A stretch of 64,000 nt of DNA from Neoscytalidium dimidiatum (lineage: Eukaryota; Ascomycota; Dothideomycetes; Botryosphaeriales; Botryosphaeriaceae), in contig CM074703.1 in NCBI GenBank assembly GCA_037367355.1, positions 558,001 through 622,000 on the forward strand, given 5' to 3'. The notes under the pieces are model-generated. The model saw nothing but the letters and a program-made list of their open reading frames with translations. It searched no databases and was not told where the DNA came from. The position numbers were made by a program, and so were the translations under genes. Position 1 is the first letter of the stretch. Every line of letters starts with the position of its first letter. This document shows, in pieces, positions 1 through 10,855 of this stretch.

Positions 1-669
1 AAGGTGAAAGCTCGCGCGATAGCTATGCATGGTCAACACAGGTCTTTGGCGGGCAGTGAGTCGTGCAAGCACCTACAATGAATCTTCATGTCGTTCCAAA
101 GTTGAGCCTTGCTCTTCTTAGGCTTGGGGGGAGCCAGCGAGGGTGCTTCGCCATTCCCTTCACCATTTCTGTTCTCCACGACCTGGCTGGCATGCACGAT
201 GCTCTCGCTCTGGAAGCTCTTCAGGCTCCGGCCATCATCGTCTACCGCGCTCGGAGCTTCAGAGGGCGCATCGGTGGAGGCGATCTCGGACGGCGCAACA
301 CTCCGCTGCAGACGTTCGGCCTTCTGCTTCTGCAGCTCGCTCAAAGTCTGCTCCACAGGCAGGGCCTGGACGATGTTGTCGGTGGCGGTAGGCAGGATGG
401 CAAGGACGGTAAAGGTGCAATCTTCCTGGTTTTGCTCGAAGCGGCGGCGCAGACTATCACTTGCACGTCAGCGCGCGTTGTCTGAAGGCCGTCGGGATGC
501 CGGGGCCGCACTTCTCGCGGGCAATGCGGTCGTCGCTCATGCGCTGGCGAGCTTCGGTGAGCTTGCCCAGCAGGTACTGGCCGGCGAGGTAGCCAGCGCC
601 CAGCACGCCGGCGCCGATGGCGAAGTTGGTGCGATTGCGCCTGAACCACCGGCGCGTAGCTGATATCAT
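1..669 (-). CDS. PEX3: Peroxin-3 (PEX3), 5' part, runs off left edge
   Basis: Peroxisomal membrane protein that docks PEX19 and inserts other peroxisomal membrane proteins. Model: complement(join(<1..22,77..453,512..669)). The start ATG at 669 opens a short basic N-terminus (MISATRRWFRRNRTNF) followed by a glycine-rich hydrophobic anchor at about residues 16–35, as in other PEX3 proteins. Next comes the conserved block with RRRFEQNQEDCTFTVLA and a leucine-rich stretch around QALPVEQ. After an acidic, low-complexity insert the KAQLWNDMKI motif runs across intron 2 into SIARAFTL, a known PEX3 hallmark. Intron 1 is 58 nt and intron 2 is 54 nt, both GT–AG. The rest of the protein lies outside the window. 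It is divergent from ATG101, 421 bp away. Confidence 0.9.
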
Positions 670-1090
670 GGTGCTTGCTGGGCGAGTCGGGCACAGCTAC
701 ATGCTCTGTCTGTCTGGCTTGCGATGGATGATGCCTCGGAGGGTTGGGGAGAGCGCGACCAGGTTGAGGGAGCTGCGGTAAGCCGAGGCTCGCGTGTGTT
801 GGCTGGCCGGGCGCTGGCCAGGGCTGGGGCTGGGCCGCGACGGAACGTGTGCAGGCAGGCAAGTCTGTGTGGAGTGAGCCGGAGTCAGCTGGGCTGCGAT
901 TTGAAGAAACCCCGCGGGCGGCCCCAAAGACACCCCACTGTAAATCCGTCATCGCAGACCTCAACACCTCCGTTTACGTACGCGACCTTCCGCCTTTTGC
1001 GCTCCAAACGCCTGCTACCCCCAGCCAGCGATACCTCTTCGCTTCCGGCAACCCTTTACGCCGTGCTCGACCCCGCGAGCGCACCCCGCA
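670..1090. promoter_or_regulatory. Shared divergent promoter region between PEX3 and ATG101
   Basis: 421 bp between the two start codons. No coding sequence is convincing on either strand. It probably holds both promoters, but I see no clear TATA box. Confidence 0.5.
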
Positions 1091-1806
1091 ATGGAGCCGC
1101 GCCGCACCCCCGAATATGTGCTGGAGGTCTTCGCGGATCCCACCTGTGTCAAGGATATCGTTAAAGGTAGAGTTTCCTCTGCCGGATGAACCGCCGCACT
1201 GCGCCCGGCCAGTCGGCCTGCGAAGCTGCCTGCTGTCTCCTCGCGCTGCGGCTGGGTTGGGCGTCCATAGTTGACACGCAATGCGCAGCCATCCTGCACA
1301 CGATCTTTTTCCATCGCTACTTCACCCCGGTGACCCCGCTGCACCGCGACTTGCTCGATCTGACCCTGCCGGCCGTCGACGACGTCGCTCTCGAGACTCT
1401 AATCGACCGCCGCGCCACCGAGCTCGTGCGCGCCATCGAGACGGGCGCTGGGCACCAACAGCGCGGCCGCGGCCAACTAGCCGTCCAGTTCTTCGAAAAG
1501 CGGCGGAGGAAGTCGTACTTTCCCTTTGGCGGCCTGGGCAAGGGGCGCGGCGACGAGGAGATTTGCTGGGAGATATGGACGCTGGATGTCACGCTCGCAA
1601 CGCCACGGACGGAGACCGATGTCATCAAGGTGCGCCGCGCCATGGAGAAAAGTCTGCACAAGACGGCGCTCAAGATTGTCAACATCGTCAACCGCGACAA
1701 GGACCATATCCCGCCCATTACGACCACAGAGACGAACCCGTTCCCGTACCAGATCGTGGTGAATCCGCACCGGGAAGGCTGGGGGCAAAGGATAGGCATA
1801 TTTTGA
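1091..1806 (+). CDS. ATG101: Autophagy-related protein 101 (ATG101)
   Basis: HORMA-domain subunit of the ATG1/ULK initiation complex, partner of ATG13. Model: join(1091..1166,1289..1806), 197 aa, one 122-nt intron. Exon 1 encodes MEPRRTPEYVLEVFADPT and exon 2 opens with AILHTIFFHRYF, matching the family's LHTVLLHR segment. Further conserved parts are the QFFEK(R/K) segment, ICWEIWTLDV, and a helix ending in IVNIVNRDKDHIPPI before the final NPFPYQI strand. Length is close to the usual 200–220 aa. The position of the WF finger reads SYFPFGG, so the usual tryptophan appears replaced by an aromatic Tyr/Phe pair. Presence of ATG101 fits a filamentous ascomycete or fission yeast-like lineage and argues against budding yeasts, which use ATG29/ATG31 instead. 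Confidence 0.9.
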
Positions 1807-3101
1807 GGGCGGTTGCACGTGATAAGGACTTTTCCTGCATTTTCAAGGCGTTTCTGTTTTGCGCATTGTACGATCATGCCTGCATATCGGGAGTTGGGAC
1901 GGCAGAGGCGGGCCAGAAGAGTGTGCGGGGGTGGTCGACTACACACATTTCGGTCTTCTTGAGATACCCCGAAATAAGCAAGAAATAATATTGGATGCGA
2001 TTCTTCTGGACGTATGAGGTGCCCCTGCGGAGTCGTATGCTAACATTCTATCGCACGTCCACAGATACGCTTGCGGCGCAGCGTGTTGCCAAGAGGGCGT
2101 CCTCAAACAGTCTCTCTCTCCAAGGCGGCGCTTACAGTCGGCTTTGCGAGAAGCCACGGCTCTGGCGGAGTTTGGCAGCAGGGTCGCGAGATGTGGGCTG
2201 ACTCGGTGGTATGTACATACATTAGATTCTCGGGGCGACTGAATAGCCAGCGTGCCTGTCCAACGCCTGGGCTTGAAAGAACAGCGGTACTGTAGCACGA
2301 GCGGTTGCCACACGAGGCGCAGTCGAGACCAGCATTGTTCACGCGCTTGGCAGCAGGGTGCATGTCGTCAGAGGAGCACGTGCGGGAATGCCCCAGGACA
2401 TCTCCCTCCACACAGCCACGGTAGACCGGCCAAGTCCAGCCCTATGGGCTGCTTCATGGGGAAAGGCGCGCAGTCCAAGGCCTACCACTTTTGGACCCCT
2501 AGCGCGAGGCTGAGACGGCGAAGGAACAACGACGGGTGCAGTGGGCGCAATTGGAGAGGAGGTGCCGAACGAGCCTGTCAGCACTGCACGCATAGAACAC
2601 GGCGATCGTCGCCGTGGCCGACCTGGCTACGATGACCTCTCATGTTGCGCGCTTGTGTTGGCTGTGCGACCGAATTAGCAGCCCTAGTGCTACGCTGGGC
2701 TGCCATTGGCCGTCTGCGCAACCGAAGGATTCAGCGCACTTCAGGTATATATGTTGGCAATGGCTCTTCAATGCCTGATTCACAAAGGATTCCTTTTTGT
2801 CTGGCGTCATTTCGCAGTGTCAGAACCTTGAATCGAGGGAGTGGGGAGTCTCTATCATCTACCGGCCTTCTTTTCCACTTCGCCCCAGGCCCAGATTCGC
2901 GTCCGGTTGAAGAGCAAGAGGGCACCCGCCCCCAGCAGAACCATCAACAATTATTCACCCAGAACAACAAGCCCGTTAAATTGCCATACGAATCAGCGGA
3001 CCAAATCTCGCCAGACCATCTCGTTCTTCAACGCGCGCCAAAGATCTTCTCACAACAAATCGAAGCCAGCGCTCTGAGCAACGAACAAACCCACCGCAAC
3101 A
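1807..3101. other. Intergenic, about 1.3 kb
   Basis: No open frame resembles a protein family. Near the right end an inverted CCAAT box (ATTGG at 2705–2709) and a TATATAT run at 2746–2752 may belong to the promoter of the gene at 3102, although they sit about 350 bp from its start codon. Confidence 0.4.
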
Positions 3102-3572
3102 ATGGCCCCCACACGAACCATAGCCGCCTCACTTCTCTCGTTCCTCCCCCTCACACTCCTGCCCACCACCGCATTGGCGCAGACTAGCAATAGCGACTTC
3201 AACGACGCGTACAACTCCGCGCAGGATGACTACAACTCCGCCAAGAAGACCGTCACCGCCGGCCAGATCGCCATGATCGTCATACTCGTCGTCCTTGGGG
3301 TCTTTGGCATCGGCTCCGGCATCGCCTTCTGCTGCGTCCTGTCGCGCAATAAGAAGAAGCGCGCGCGTCAAGCTCAAGAGGTGAAGATCGCCAATCAGAG
3401 GGCTGCCGAACGCCGCGCACACGAGAGAGGTGGCTACGAGGCTGCGCCGCAGCAAGAGGAGGGCCTGAGGCCTTACCAGTACGGACCCGCTTCGTACGCG
3501 GCCCCCAGTGAGATGGACGCCTATCAGCCGCCCATTGAAGTTGACTCGAGGGCGAAGTCGGAGATGCCGTAA
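3102..3572 (+). CDS. Small secreted-type single-pass membrane protein, unknown function
   Basis: Intronless, 156 aa. I do not recognise the family. The N-terminus (about residues 1–26, ending in TTALAQ) looks like a cleavable signal peptide. A short polar ectodomain of about 25 residues carries a repeated motif (FNDAYNSAQDDYNSAKK). A transmembrane helix follows at about 54–80 (IAMIVILVVLGVFGIGSGIAFCC), ended by a basic stop-transfer stretch (RNKKKRARQ). The cytosolic tail is charged and then rich in Pro, Tyr and Gln. The two cysteines at the helix end could be palmitoylated. The start has a good fungal context (caacaATGG). Short type I membrane proteins of this form are common in filamentous fungi; role in the cell wall or plasma membrane is only a guess. 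Confidence 0.7.
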   Translation: MAPTRTIAASLLSFLPLTLLPTTALAQTSNSDFNDAYNSAQDDYNSAKKTVTAGQIAMIVILVVLGVFGIGSGIAFCCVLSRNKKKRARQAQEVKIANQRAAERRAHERGGYEAAPQQEEGLRPYQYGPASYAAPSEMDAYQPPIEVDSRAKSEMP

Positions 3573-4423
3573 GGAGGCGTGGAGTATTATGTTGCCGGTG
3601 ATCTCACGACTGCAAGCATGATGAAGTTCGCTAGGAAACAGGAAACTCTGGCTGTGCAGGGTTTCTCATGGTGCTGTACCTTTTTTTCTTTCTTCATATC
3701 ACCCCCCCCCCCCCTTTTTTTTTTTTTTGTAAAACAATTCCTCTACGGAGCGTCTACGAGGCTATGTAGATTCACTAGGAAGCCTAGAAGAGCTTGAATT
3801 ACACTGGATACCTTCTAGAAGACGATAAGGATGGTCGGTAGGTACAATTAGTTCTTTGATATTTTTGTAAATAATTCGTAACTAGATGAGCGACCAAGGA
3901 GAAATTCAGCTTCTCAATATTATCACGTTAGTAAACACTTCGTTTGGCTCTCCATCAGTTCTTTCCCTTCGTGAGCGCTGTTCAAGTGTCGTTGCTCCTT
4001 CGCCATACGGTACAAGCGTGGCCAGCAGCGACTTCCCACCTGGAGACTCTGAGCGCTGCTGGTACAAGGTGTCTCGCGCTGCCTCCCCAAACCCAAACTT
4101 TACATCTTCAGTCCCATCCATCTTTGCATCCCGGAAGCGAGCATTTTGTATTGAGAAGTCTTATCGTTCCCATCATCTCGCTCTTCACCACTCTGCCCCC
4201 AAGACCGTCCCAGCGGCGAGATTCTCACGACATACAGGCCGCAGTGCCTTCTGACCTACAACAACAAGCGCAGCAGATCGTCGGCCCAGGAGTCCGGCGG
4301 TAACATTCGAGTCTATCAATAGTAAGGCGCTGAAGAGTCCTCGATTGCGTCAACTACCGCCAAAGTACTATTTTGAGGTCTCCGCTGTCCAGCCGCCGTC
4401 CCTAACCATTCCAATACTTCAAC
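3573..4423. other. Intergenic, 0.85 kb
   Basis: Probably 3' UTR of the upstream gene and promoter of the next. It holds the C/T homopolymer at 3702–3728. No gene seen. Confidence 0.4.
3702..3728. repeat. Poly-C/poly-T homopolymer tract
   Basis: Thirteen C directly followed by fourteen T, about 130 bp after the stop codon at 3572. Length is likely variable and prone to sequencing error. Confidence 0.9.
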
Positions 4424-5526
4424 ATGGATACATCAGGCCTCATTGCTTTAGCCGTCGTTGGCAGCTTGATTGCCCTTGCGGGACTGGCCCTTTCCATCTG
4501 GTACTGGGTCAGTTATTCTAGCCCGCCTGCAGACTGCGTCAAGCTAATACGACATAACCACAAGTCTTGGATCGTGCGGCTCGTCAAGATGAAAAAAAAG
4601 GAGAGCGAGATGAGACAGCAGGAAATGATCATGAGAGCTGGCGGAGGCCACGATGGAGCAGATGATCTCGGCCTGCAAGAAGAGGGCTGCGTAAGGAAGG
4701 TTCGACGTTCCGGTAACTCGCAGCCCGCAGCTATGTCTGCATTTACTACCGTGTCTCTCATCGTCCTCCTCTCGTGTCCGGTCAAAGCGGAAAGCAGAAT
4801 TGAAAGGAGGCTTCACCATGATCCACCAGACAAGAAACTTCATCCCCTGGAAGTCTTCCTCGCCATATTCGGCTCTTTCATGCTTGTCCTTGTCTTTGGA
4901 TTCTTTGTCTGGGCTGTAGGTATTCCTGGTGCTCCTTACAGGAATTCAAGCGGCACTGACCATTGACGAGATTCAGTGCGTTTCCGGTTGTATAGATGCA
5001 GTCCGAAGCGAACGTCACCGACGAACTCGCGCCGTTGACTCGACGAAAAAGCAAGCTTCGGCAGATCCGTCTCAAAGCGCTCCAAAAGTGGCCCGGAGCC
5101 CGGGCAGTGTAATTCCTCAAGAGGCCCACTCGATCGCCATAGTTTCTGTTCTATTGAGCTTCCTCGCAGATTCTGCCACTGCAACGGAGACTTGGGCCGT
5201 TGCTGAAAAGAGTGTCGTCTGTTCGTCTTGGAAATCCGGCGCTATCGCCGGCAGCGTATTCTGCGTCATTTGGTTCGCTGCATTCATCGCGACACTCGTA
5301 AGTACATGCCCTATACCATTTCAGGTTTTGGCGGAGGTGAAGCTGATGCGCGAGTGCATCCCAGTTGTGGGCCCTGAGTCTCAAGCGCAAATTGAGCCAC
5401 GGGATTGCCCCACATCTGCCCCTGAGAAGGCCACGCACCGGCATGGGTCCTCGTCCGATAGAGGTGCACCGAGGCGGCGCCCAGAGTCCAGCACGAACAG
5501 GAACCGCCGTTGGAACAAGAGGTTGA
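4424..5526 (+). CDS. Multi-pass membrane protein, unknown
   Basis: I do not recognise this protein. Proposed model: join(4424..4915,4977..5297,5365..5526), 324 aa. Intron 1 (61 nt) starts GTAGGT, has a CACTGAC branch site and ends ATTCAG; intron 2 (67 nt) starts GTAAGT and ends CCCAG; both keep the frame. Hydrophobic segments appear at about residues 5–29, 106–122, 140–164, 210–225 and 245–270. Between the first and second there is a basic, Met-rich loop (VKMKKKESEMRQQEMIM). The tail is Arg/Pro-rich. The frame downstream of 4929 has no ATG of its own before 5346, which supports joining it to the upstream exon. The exact 3' end is unsure, because reading through intron 2 gives an alternative tail that stops at 5699. 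Confidence 0.45.
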
Positions 5527-6136
5527 GGGTTCAAGAGAAGAAGGTCAATGTGACGAATGTCGAGATGAAGTTGCTCCGTATGACTTGGGAGAATGGGTTT
5601 CACCTACATGCCACGCGAATTCCTCGAGACCCTTTACGTTTTTCTCAAAGTGATATACGCCCCTCCCCCCCCTCTAAAAAAGGCACAATCAAAAAATGAA
5701 AGACGGTATCCCTTTTGAAGAGAAGCTTAGAAGTTGGTGCATGAACATTTGGCTCCTACGTGACAGGTGAGTAAACAACCTCCGAGCCTACAACCTGTGC
5801 GCAGCAGCCCGACGGCCGGAGAGCGGTACCAGACACGTTAGTGGATACAGGCTAGAATCCTGGAATAGTTGCCCTCACGTATTCTATAGCGCGGGGTCGT
5901 CAGATGTTATGTTGTAGGCTTTTGTGGGAACTGAATAGTTGAAGTAAAGGGGAAAAAGTCCTGACGGAAGGATGACAGCATCTCATTTCTCTCACATTCG
6001 TCCAAGGTCAAACCATTGATTTCGTATGCTTCCAATCGAGCAGAAGAACCCACCAACTCTTGAACACCAATTTTGTAAATCCTTTTTGAAACCTTTTCTT
6101 TTTCCACATCAACATTAATCAAGGCGGATTGTCTCT
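5527..6136. other. Intergenic between convergent genes, 0.6 kb
   Basis: 3' flanks of the membrane protein gene and of PDX1. No gene seen. Confidence 0.4.
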
Positions 6137-7505
6137 CTACCATCCCCTCTTGGCCAGCCTCTCGCCCTCGGGCATCTTCTCCACATTCAGGCCAACCATG
6201 GCCTCGCCGAGATCCATGCTGACCTCCGCCAGCACCTTGGGGTCGCGAAAGTGTGTAACGGCCTGGACGATGGCCTTCGCCCTCTTCTTCGCATCCCCGC
6301 TCTTGAAGATGCCGCTACCGACGAACACGCCGTCGCAGCCTAGCTGCATCATCAGGGCGGCATCGGCGGGCGTGGCGACGCCGCCAGCGGCAAAGTTGAC
6401 GACGGGGAGGCGCTTCAGCTGGGCGGTCTGCTTGAGCAGGTCGAAGGGGGCACCGATCTCCTTGGCCAGGATGCGCAGCTCCTCGTCGCTCATGCCAGCG
6501 GCCTTCGCGATCTCGGCGTTGACGGTGCGCATGTGCTTGACGGCCTCGACGACGTCGCCGGTGCCGGCCTCGCCCTTGGTGCGGATCATGGCCGCACCTT
6601 CGCTGATGCGCCGCAGCGCCTCGCCCAGGTTGCGGCACCCGCATACGAACGGCACCCGGTAGCCGTGCTTCTCCACGTGGTGCACGTTGTCGGCCGGGGT
6701 GAGGACTTCGGACTCGTCGATGTAGTCGACGCCGATGGCTTCGAGGATCTGCGTAGACGTACATGTCAGCATGCGGGGAGTTTTTCAGTGGGGAGGGGGA
6801 AGGTGCGGGTCTGCGATATCGGGTGGGTGCGAGCTTGGCGCGGTGTTGGCAATTGGGAATGCTCGGCGGAAGGTCTAAAATTTCCGCGCCGCCAGAGAAG
6901 TGCTATAGAATTGTTCAATTGCAAACGCCCATTGCCATTCACGCAGTCCCAAATGTAGAAGACCGTGTACGAAAACGGATGTGGGCCGTCTGAGGACAAT
7001 CCGGGGAGAAGCGAAAAGCGGAGACCGGAGGCGGGATCGGGAACGGGAGCGGCGAATATTTCGTGGGAGGCGGGGCGGGTGGCTGCAGCACAGAGGGTAA
7101 ATCGTACCTGGCACTCGACGAAGTGGCCGATGCGGGCCTTCGCCATGACGGGGATGGTGACGGTGTCCATGATTTCCTTGATCATCTTGGGGTCAGACAT
7201 GCGAGCGACGCCGCCTTGGGCGCGGATGTCTGCCGGCACTCTCTCGAGCGCCATGACGGCCGCTGCGCCGGCTTCCTCTGCTATGCGCGCCTGCGGAAAG
7301 GAAGAGGTGTCGGGTCAGCGGCAATCCAGTGTGGAGGAGGGCAATTGGACCAGGGGCTGTGGGAGGATACCTGCTCAGCGTTCACGACGTCCATGATGAC
7401 CCCGCCCTTCAGCATGCGGGCCAAGCCAGCCTTGACCTGGAAGTTGTTGGCCTGGCCATCTGCCGCGGAGCCGTGGCCGTTGGTGGTGGGGAGCTCGGAG
7501 GCCAT
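6137..7505 (-). CDS. PDX1: Pyridoxal 5'-phosphate synthase, PDX1/SNZ subunit
   Basis: Condenses ribose 5-phosphate, glyceraldehyde 3-phosphate and ammonia into PLP in the deoxyxylulose-independent vitamin B6 pathway; works with the glutaminase PDX2/SNO. Model: complement(join(6137..6748,7108..7290,7371..7505)), 309 aa, matching the usual 290–310. Both introns are phase 0; intron 1 is 80 nt and intron 2 is long at 359 nt. The (beta/alpha)8 barrel landmarks are present: [13 protein letters not shown] with the catalytic Asp, [14 protein letters not shown] with the Schiff-base Lys, and [11 protein letters not shown] with the second catalytic Lys. The phosphate-binding loops [13 protein letters not shown] and GVFVGSGIF are also intact. 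No PDX2 homologue lies in the window. Confidence 0.96.
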
Positions 7506-8139
7506 TGGTATTACTGAATGCGGTGGTGGCGGGTGAACTTTGGAGAAGCGGAGAGAGAGAGTCGAGGGAATGGAAACAACAGGGCGCCCGGAGAATATGT
7601 TGGTCACAGCAGCAGTGCGATGTGTAAGGAAAAAGGCCGGAGTCGTGAGTCACTAGCAGGCCGGCTACCCGCGGCGTCAACGGCGTACGAGAAAATTATC
7701 GGACGACAAGCCAAAGGGCGCGGCAGGCGCAGGTGCGATAGCGGGGACCAAATGCGCTAGCAGAGTCGCAGAGGAGATCTAGCAGCGTACTTCTGGATGT
7801 GCTTGCCGGCGTGACGGCCGAGGCGGGCTTCCAGACGCGGCCATGTCTTCTCCGGCGGGACAGCCAAGGCCTGGGGGAACTCAGGACCCGCGAGGAGGGG
7901 CAGCCAGCTTCTGCAGGGGCCAAAGAGCAGCCCCGGCCCGAAGACCATGACGTGCACCACTCACTCCCGTGCCCGCCGAGCTCCAGCTGCCACTAGGAAT
8001 GCCAATCCAGCCCGCTCCCATTCGACAAAGCCGCTCCCGACTTGACTCCCCGCCTCCGGTCCTGTCCTGCACCCTCTTCGACCTTCCCGCTGCTCTCCCG
8101 TTAGTTTCCCGTCCAGCCGCCGCACGCACCCGCACCGCC
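7506..8139. promoter_or_regulatory. Divergent intergenic region PDX1 / FUN14 gene
   Basis: 634 bp of GC-rich DNA between two start codons facing away from each other. No gene recognised; presumed promoters of both. Confidence 0.4.
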
Positions 8140-9070
8140 ATGGCAGCCCTCCGCCTGCTCCGCCCGCTCTCCGTCGGCTTGACCGCGTCCGCCGTGCTCG
8201 CCGCCCCGCTGCTCGCCCGCCCGACCTCACTCCGTCTCTACTGTGACGACTCGGCCTCCACCTCCGCCGAGTCTTCACGCCGCTGGTCCTTCTCACAGTA
8301 CTCGCAAGACGCTCGCACCCCCGTCGTGCGGAAGGGAAGGGTCAATCCCCGGATCTGGCGCCAGGTCAGCTCCGGGAGCATAATAGGTACGTCGGTCGGG
8401 AGCTCCCGGGTCTCCACTTTTACCACGGCGTGAGCTGTATGCGCCTGGACGAGTCGAATGGGCCGGGTGAATGGTGTAGTCGCTGTCTCGATTGCAACCT
8501 TCGCATTTTTCGACTACGCGGTTGGCGTTTTCTGCGGGCTTTGCGCGGAGTCAGCTGGCCAAGAACCAAGCATTGGGATGGCAGAGCGCCTCTATACGCA
8601 CGCCTCGGCATGGATTGCATCTCCATCCTCACACGGCACTGAGACGCGTGAATAAGCGGACCATCTTCATCCTCTACACGGATATGCAGCGAGACAAGCA
8701 TTACGGAATCATAAGCGGAGCCATCTGATACGTACCCGGAAGGCTGACGCTTGGCGTGTGGTCCAGGTCTGGTCGGCGGTCTGGCCGTTAGCACCTTTTC
8801 CAAACCCTTGGCGCTACTCATCGGATTGCTAGTATTAGGCACACAAGTACGTGCTCGCTAATCGATGTGATTGATCGTTCCGTAAGATGAAACTGACTTC
8901 AGCCCTACTACTCCAAGTTCCTGGAGTCACGCGGCATCCACATCATCCCGTACAACAGGATCCAGAAGTACGCCAAGAGCATCGACGTCCGTTCTGCAAT
9001 CCAAGATAATGTGGCGTTCAAGTTATCCTTTGGAGTGACGTTCGCTCTCGCTGCTTTCGCCGAATTCTGA
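8140..9070 (+). CDS. FUN14-domain mitochondrial membrane protein
   Basis: FUN14-family proteins sit in the mitochondrial outer membrane; in animals FUNDC1 is a mitophagy receptor, while the fungal role is little known. Model: join(8140..8386,8767..8846,8903..9070), 164 aa. The start has an excellent context (cgccATGG). The N-terminus is Arg/Leu/Ala-rich like a mitochondrial presequence (about 1–30). The FUN14 domain runs from about residue 72: RQVSSGSIIG, then LVGGLAVSTFSKPLALLIG, then ESRGIHIIPYNRIQKY, and ends with a last hydrophobic helix FALAAFAEF. Intron 1 is long for this locus (380 nt); intron 2 is 56 nt. No obvious LC3/Atg8-interacting YxxL motif is visible in the N-terminal arm, so a receptor role is uncertain. 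Confidence 0.9.
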
Positions 9071-10855
9071 TTGGCCATTCCGGGATGATCACCTGTACAA
9101 ATGCATAGAAGTAGGTGGAAAGAAAAAGTCGGCTCGCACAAATAGAAAAAAGGCATCGCGGGCAGGTCCAGGCGTCTCGGCAAAGACGGTATGTACTAAA
9201 AACTCAATTTTAGCAACCCGCTTTCTCTGGGTTTCTGGGGAAGAAAGAAGAAAAACTCTTTTGCTTTTTGCGGGTTCGGTTACTCCGGGTCTGCGGGTAA
9301 TGCATCACTTTAACCTTCTTTTACCTTGCTCGCTCGCGAAAGACTGTCGCTCATGACAACCCTTGGCGCCGTGTGAAACACTCTGCGCCACCAGCTCGGT
9401 CTGCTTGACGTCTTCTTGCATCCCGCGGAAAATAGTACATTTCGGTGACTCTTTCTGGTCCTGCATCTTGACGCGCCAAGATAGCGGGTGCGGTGTTGGC
9501 ATTGCGATAAAGAAGATATGGGATGCTGTCCAGGTAGCTACTTGTCACATCCCTTGTTCCCCTCCACCACTCCGCAGTGCGCCTTGCGCATGCCCATCTC
9601 CTGTGCCAGAAATCGTATGATGGCCCTCCGTGGCATTGTTACCGGGGGACACCGAAGTAAAGCCCCCCTGGTCGTTCCTCTCTCCCCCCTTCCCCTCCTC
9701 CCCGCGACCCTGGATGCTCACTATCGAATATGTAATCAGCGTCCCTTACCGCAGCTACGAGGGATACCCGAAACTAGAGTAAACAAGGGAAACCCGGGTC
9801 CCGGAGCTCGGAAAGAGTGATCGTTATTTCTGCTGCTGCCTCCTCTCACTGCCTGGCGCCGCGACCCCCTTCGCCCCAAAAAGGGGAGAGCGAGGGACGC
9901 GGCGATACCTGATGGGGTCCAACATTGCGTTACTGACGGAATGTCGGCGTTTCTGCTACACATGTCGTTTGGGGAAAGTGGTTGGACGGCCTATGTGGCG
10001 CGCCTTGGGTTGGCGGCCTTGCTCGGTCAGGGCCTTTAGGAGCGGCACAGAACGGGGTTTCTCCGACGTACCGAGGAAGATTCTCCGTCATCGTTGGAAA
10101 TAAAGATAGAGAGGGAATGGTAAGGGAGAGGGAGGGGGCCGTTGATGCCCAAAAGCTTAAACAGTGGATTATGGGGGAAAGAGGTCGTTGATCTGCGGGA
10201 TATGGAGCTAAGGGTCCACGATCTGCAAGTGCGATGTGAGCTATCCGCTGTTCTTGTTCGGCGCGCGGGGTAAAGGCTCCATGCGGCTACAGCACCAGGT
10301 AAAATCGCGTCTGGAGCCCGATTCGGATTGCCTCCCGAGGCGAGCCGGAGGCTTGTATCTACGTGCGTACGCATCGTCTTCGAGGTTGGTTGCTGAAAGG
10401 CATTGAAACCGGAGTAGTGCATTCCCAGAAGATTCGTAAAAATTTCTACGACCCGACTTGATCAATGAGATAAGAAAACCTGACGTCGATGTACATGGTA
10501 TCTTCGAAGCACTGGAAACCAGCCAACCTACCGCCACCGTTTATGCCTCTTTTCCTTCTACCCTTTTCGTTAAAAGACCATATGCAAATAATTTAAACTC
10601 AAACAAGACAAAGGAGATCGTACACCTTCAACTCCAGGCATGCAGGAAAGAAAAACGTAGCAGAGATCGCTCCCACCCATCTAAAAAAAAACCCCCCTTC
10701 GTGGAGGGAAAGAAAAAGACAAAAAAAAAGAAAGGTCGAAAAGGGGCGCTTAAATCGAACAAAATGAGAGTCCTCGCTTTTTGCTCGGACTCCTCGGCCT
10801 AGAAGAGGCAGTGAAGCGTAGAGGGGGGGATGAAAAGGAAAAGACGTAACATCTC
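9071..10855. other. Intergenic, 1.8 kb
   Basis: Between the convergent FUN14 and PTH11-like genes. Several short frames on both strands, none resembling a known protein. Includes A-rich tracts near 10680–10740. Nothing supportable seen. Confidence 0.4.

Noticed and set aside
4916..4941. 26-nt intron (GTAGGT...TTACAG)
   Set aside because: Too short for known fungal introns and leads to an early stop; the acceptor at 4976 with a CACTGAC branch gives a 61-nt intron that keeps the frame open.
4929..5699. Separate 256-aa gene starting at 4929
   Set aside because: The frame begins with GTG, and no ATG occurs before 5346; it is better explained as a downstream exon of the gene starting at 4424.
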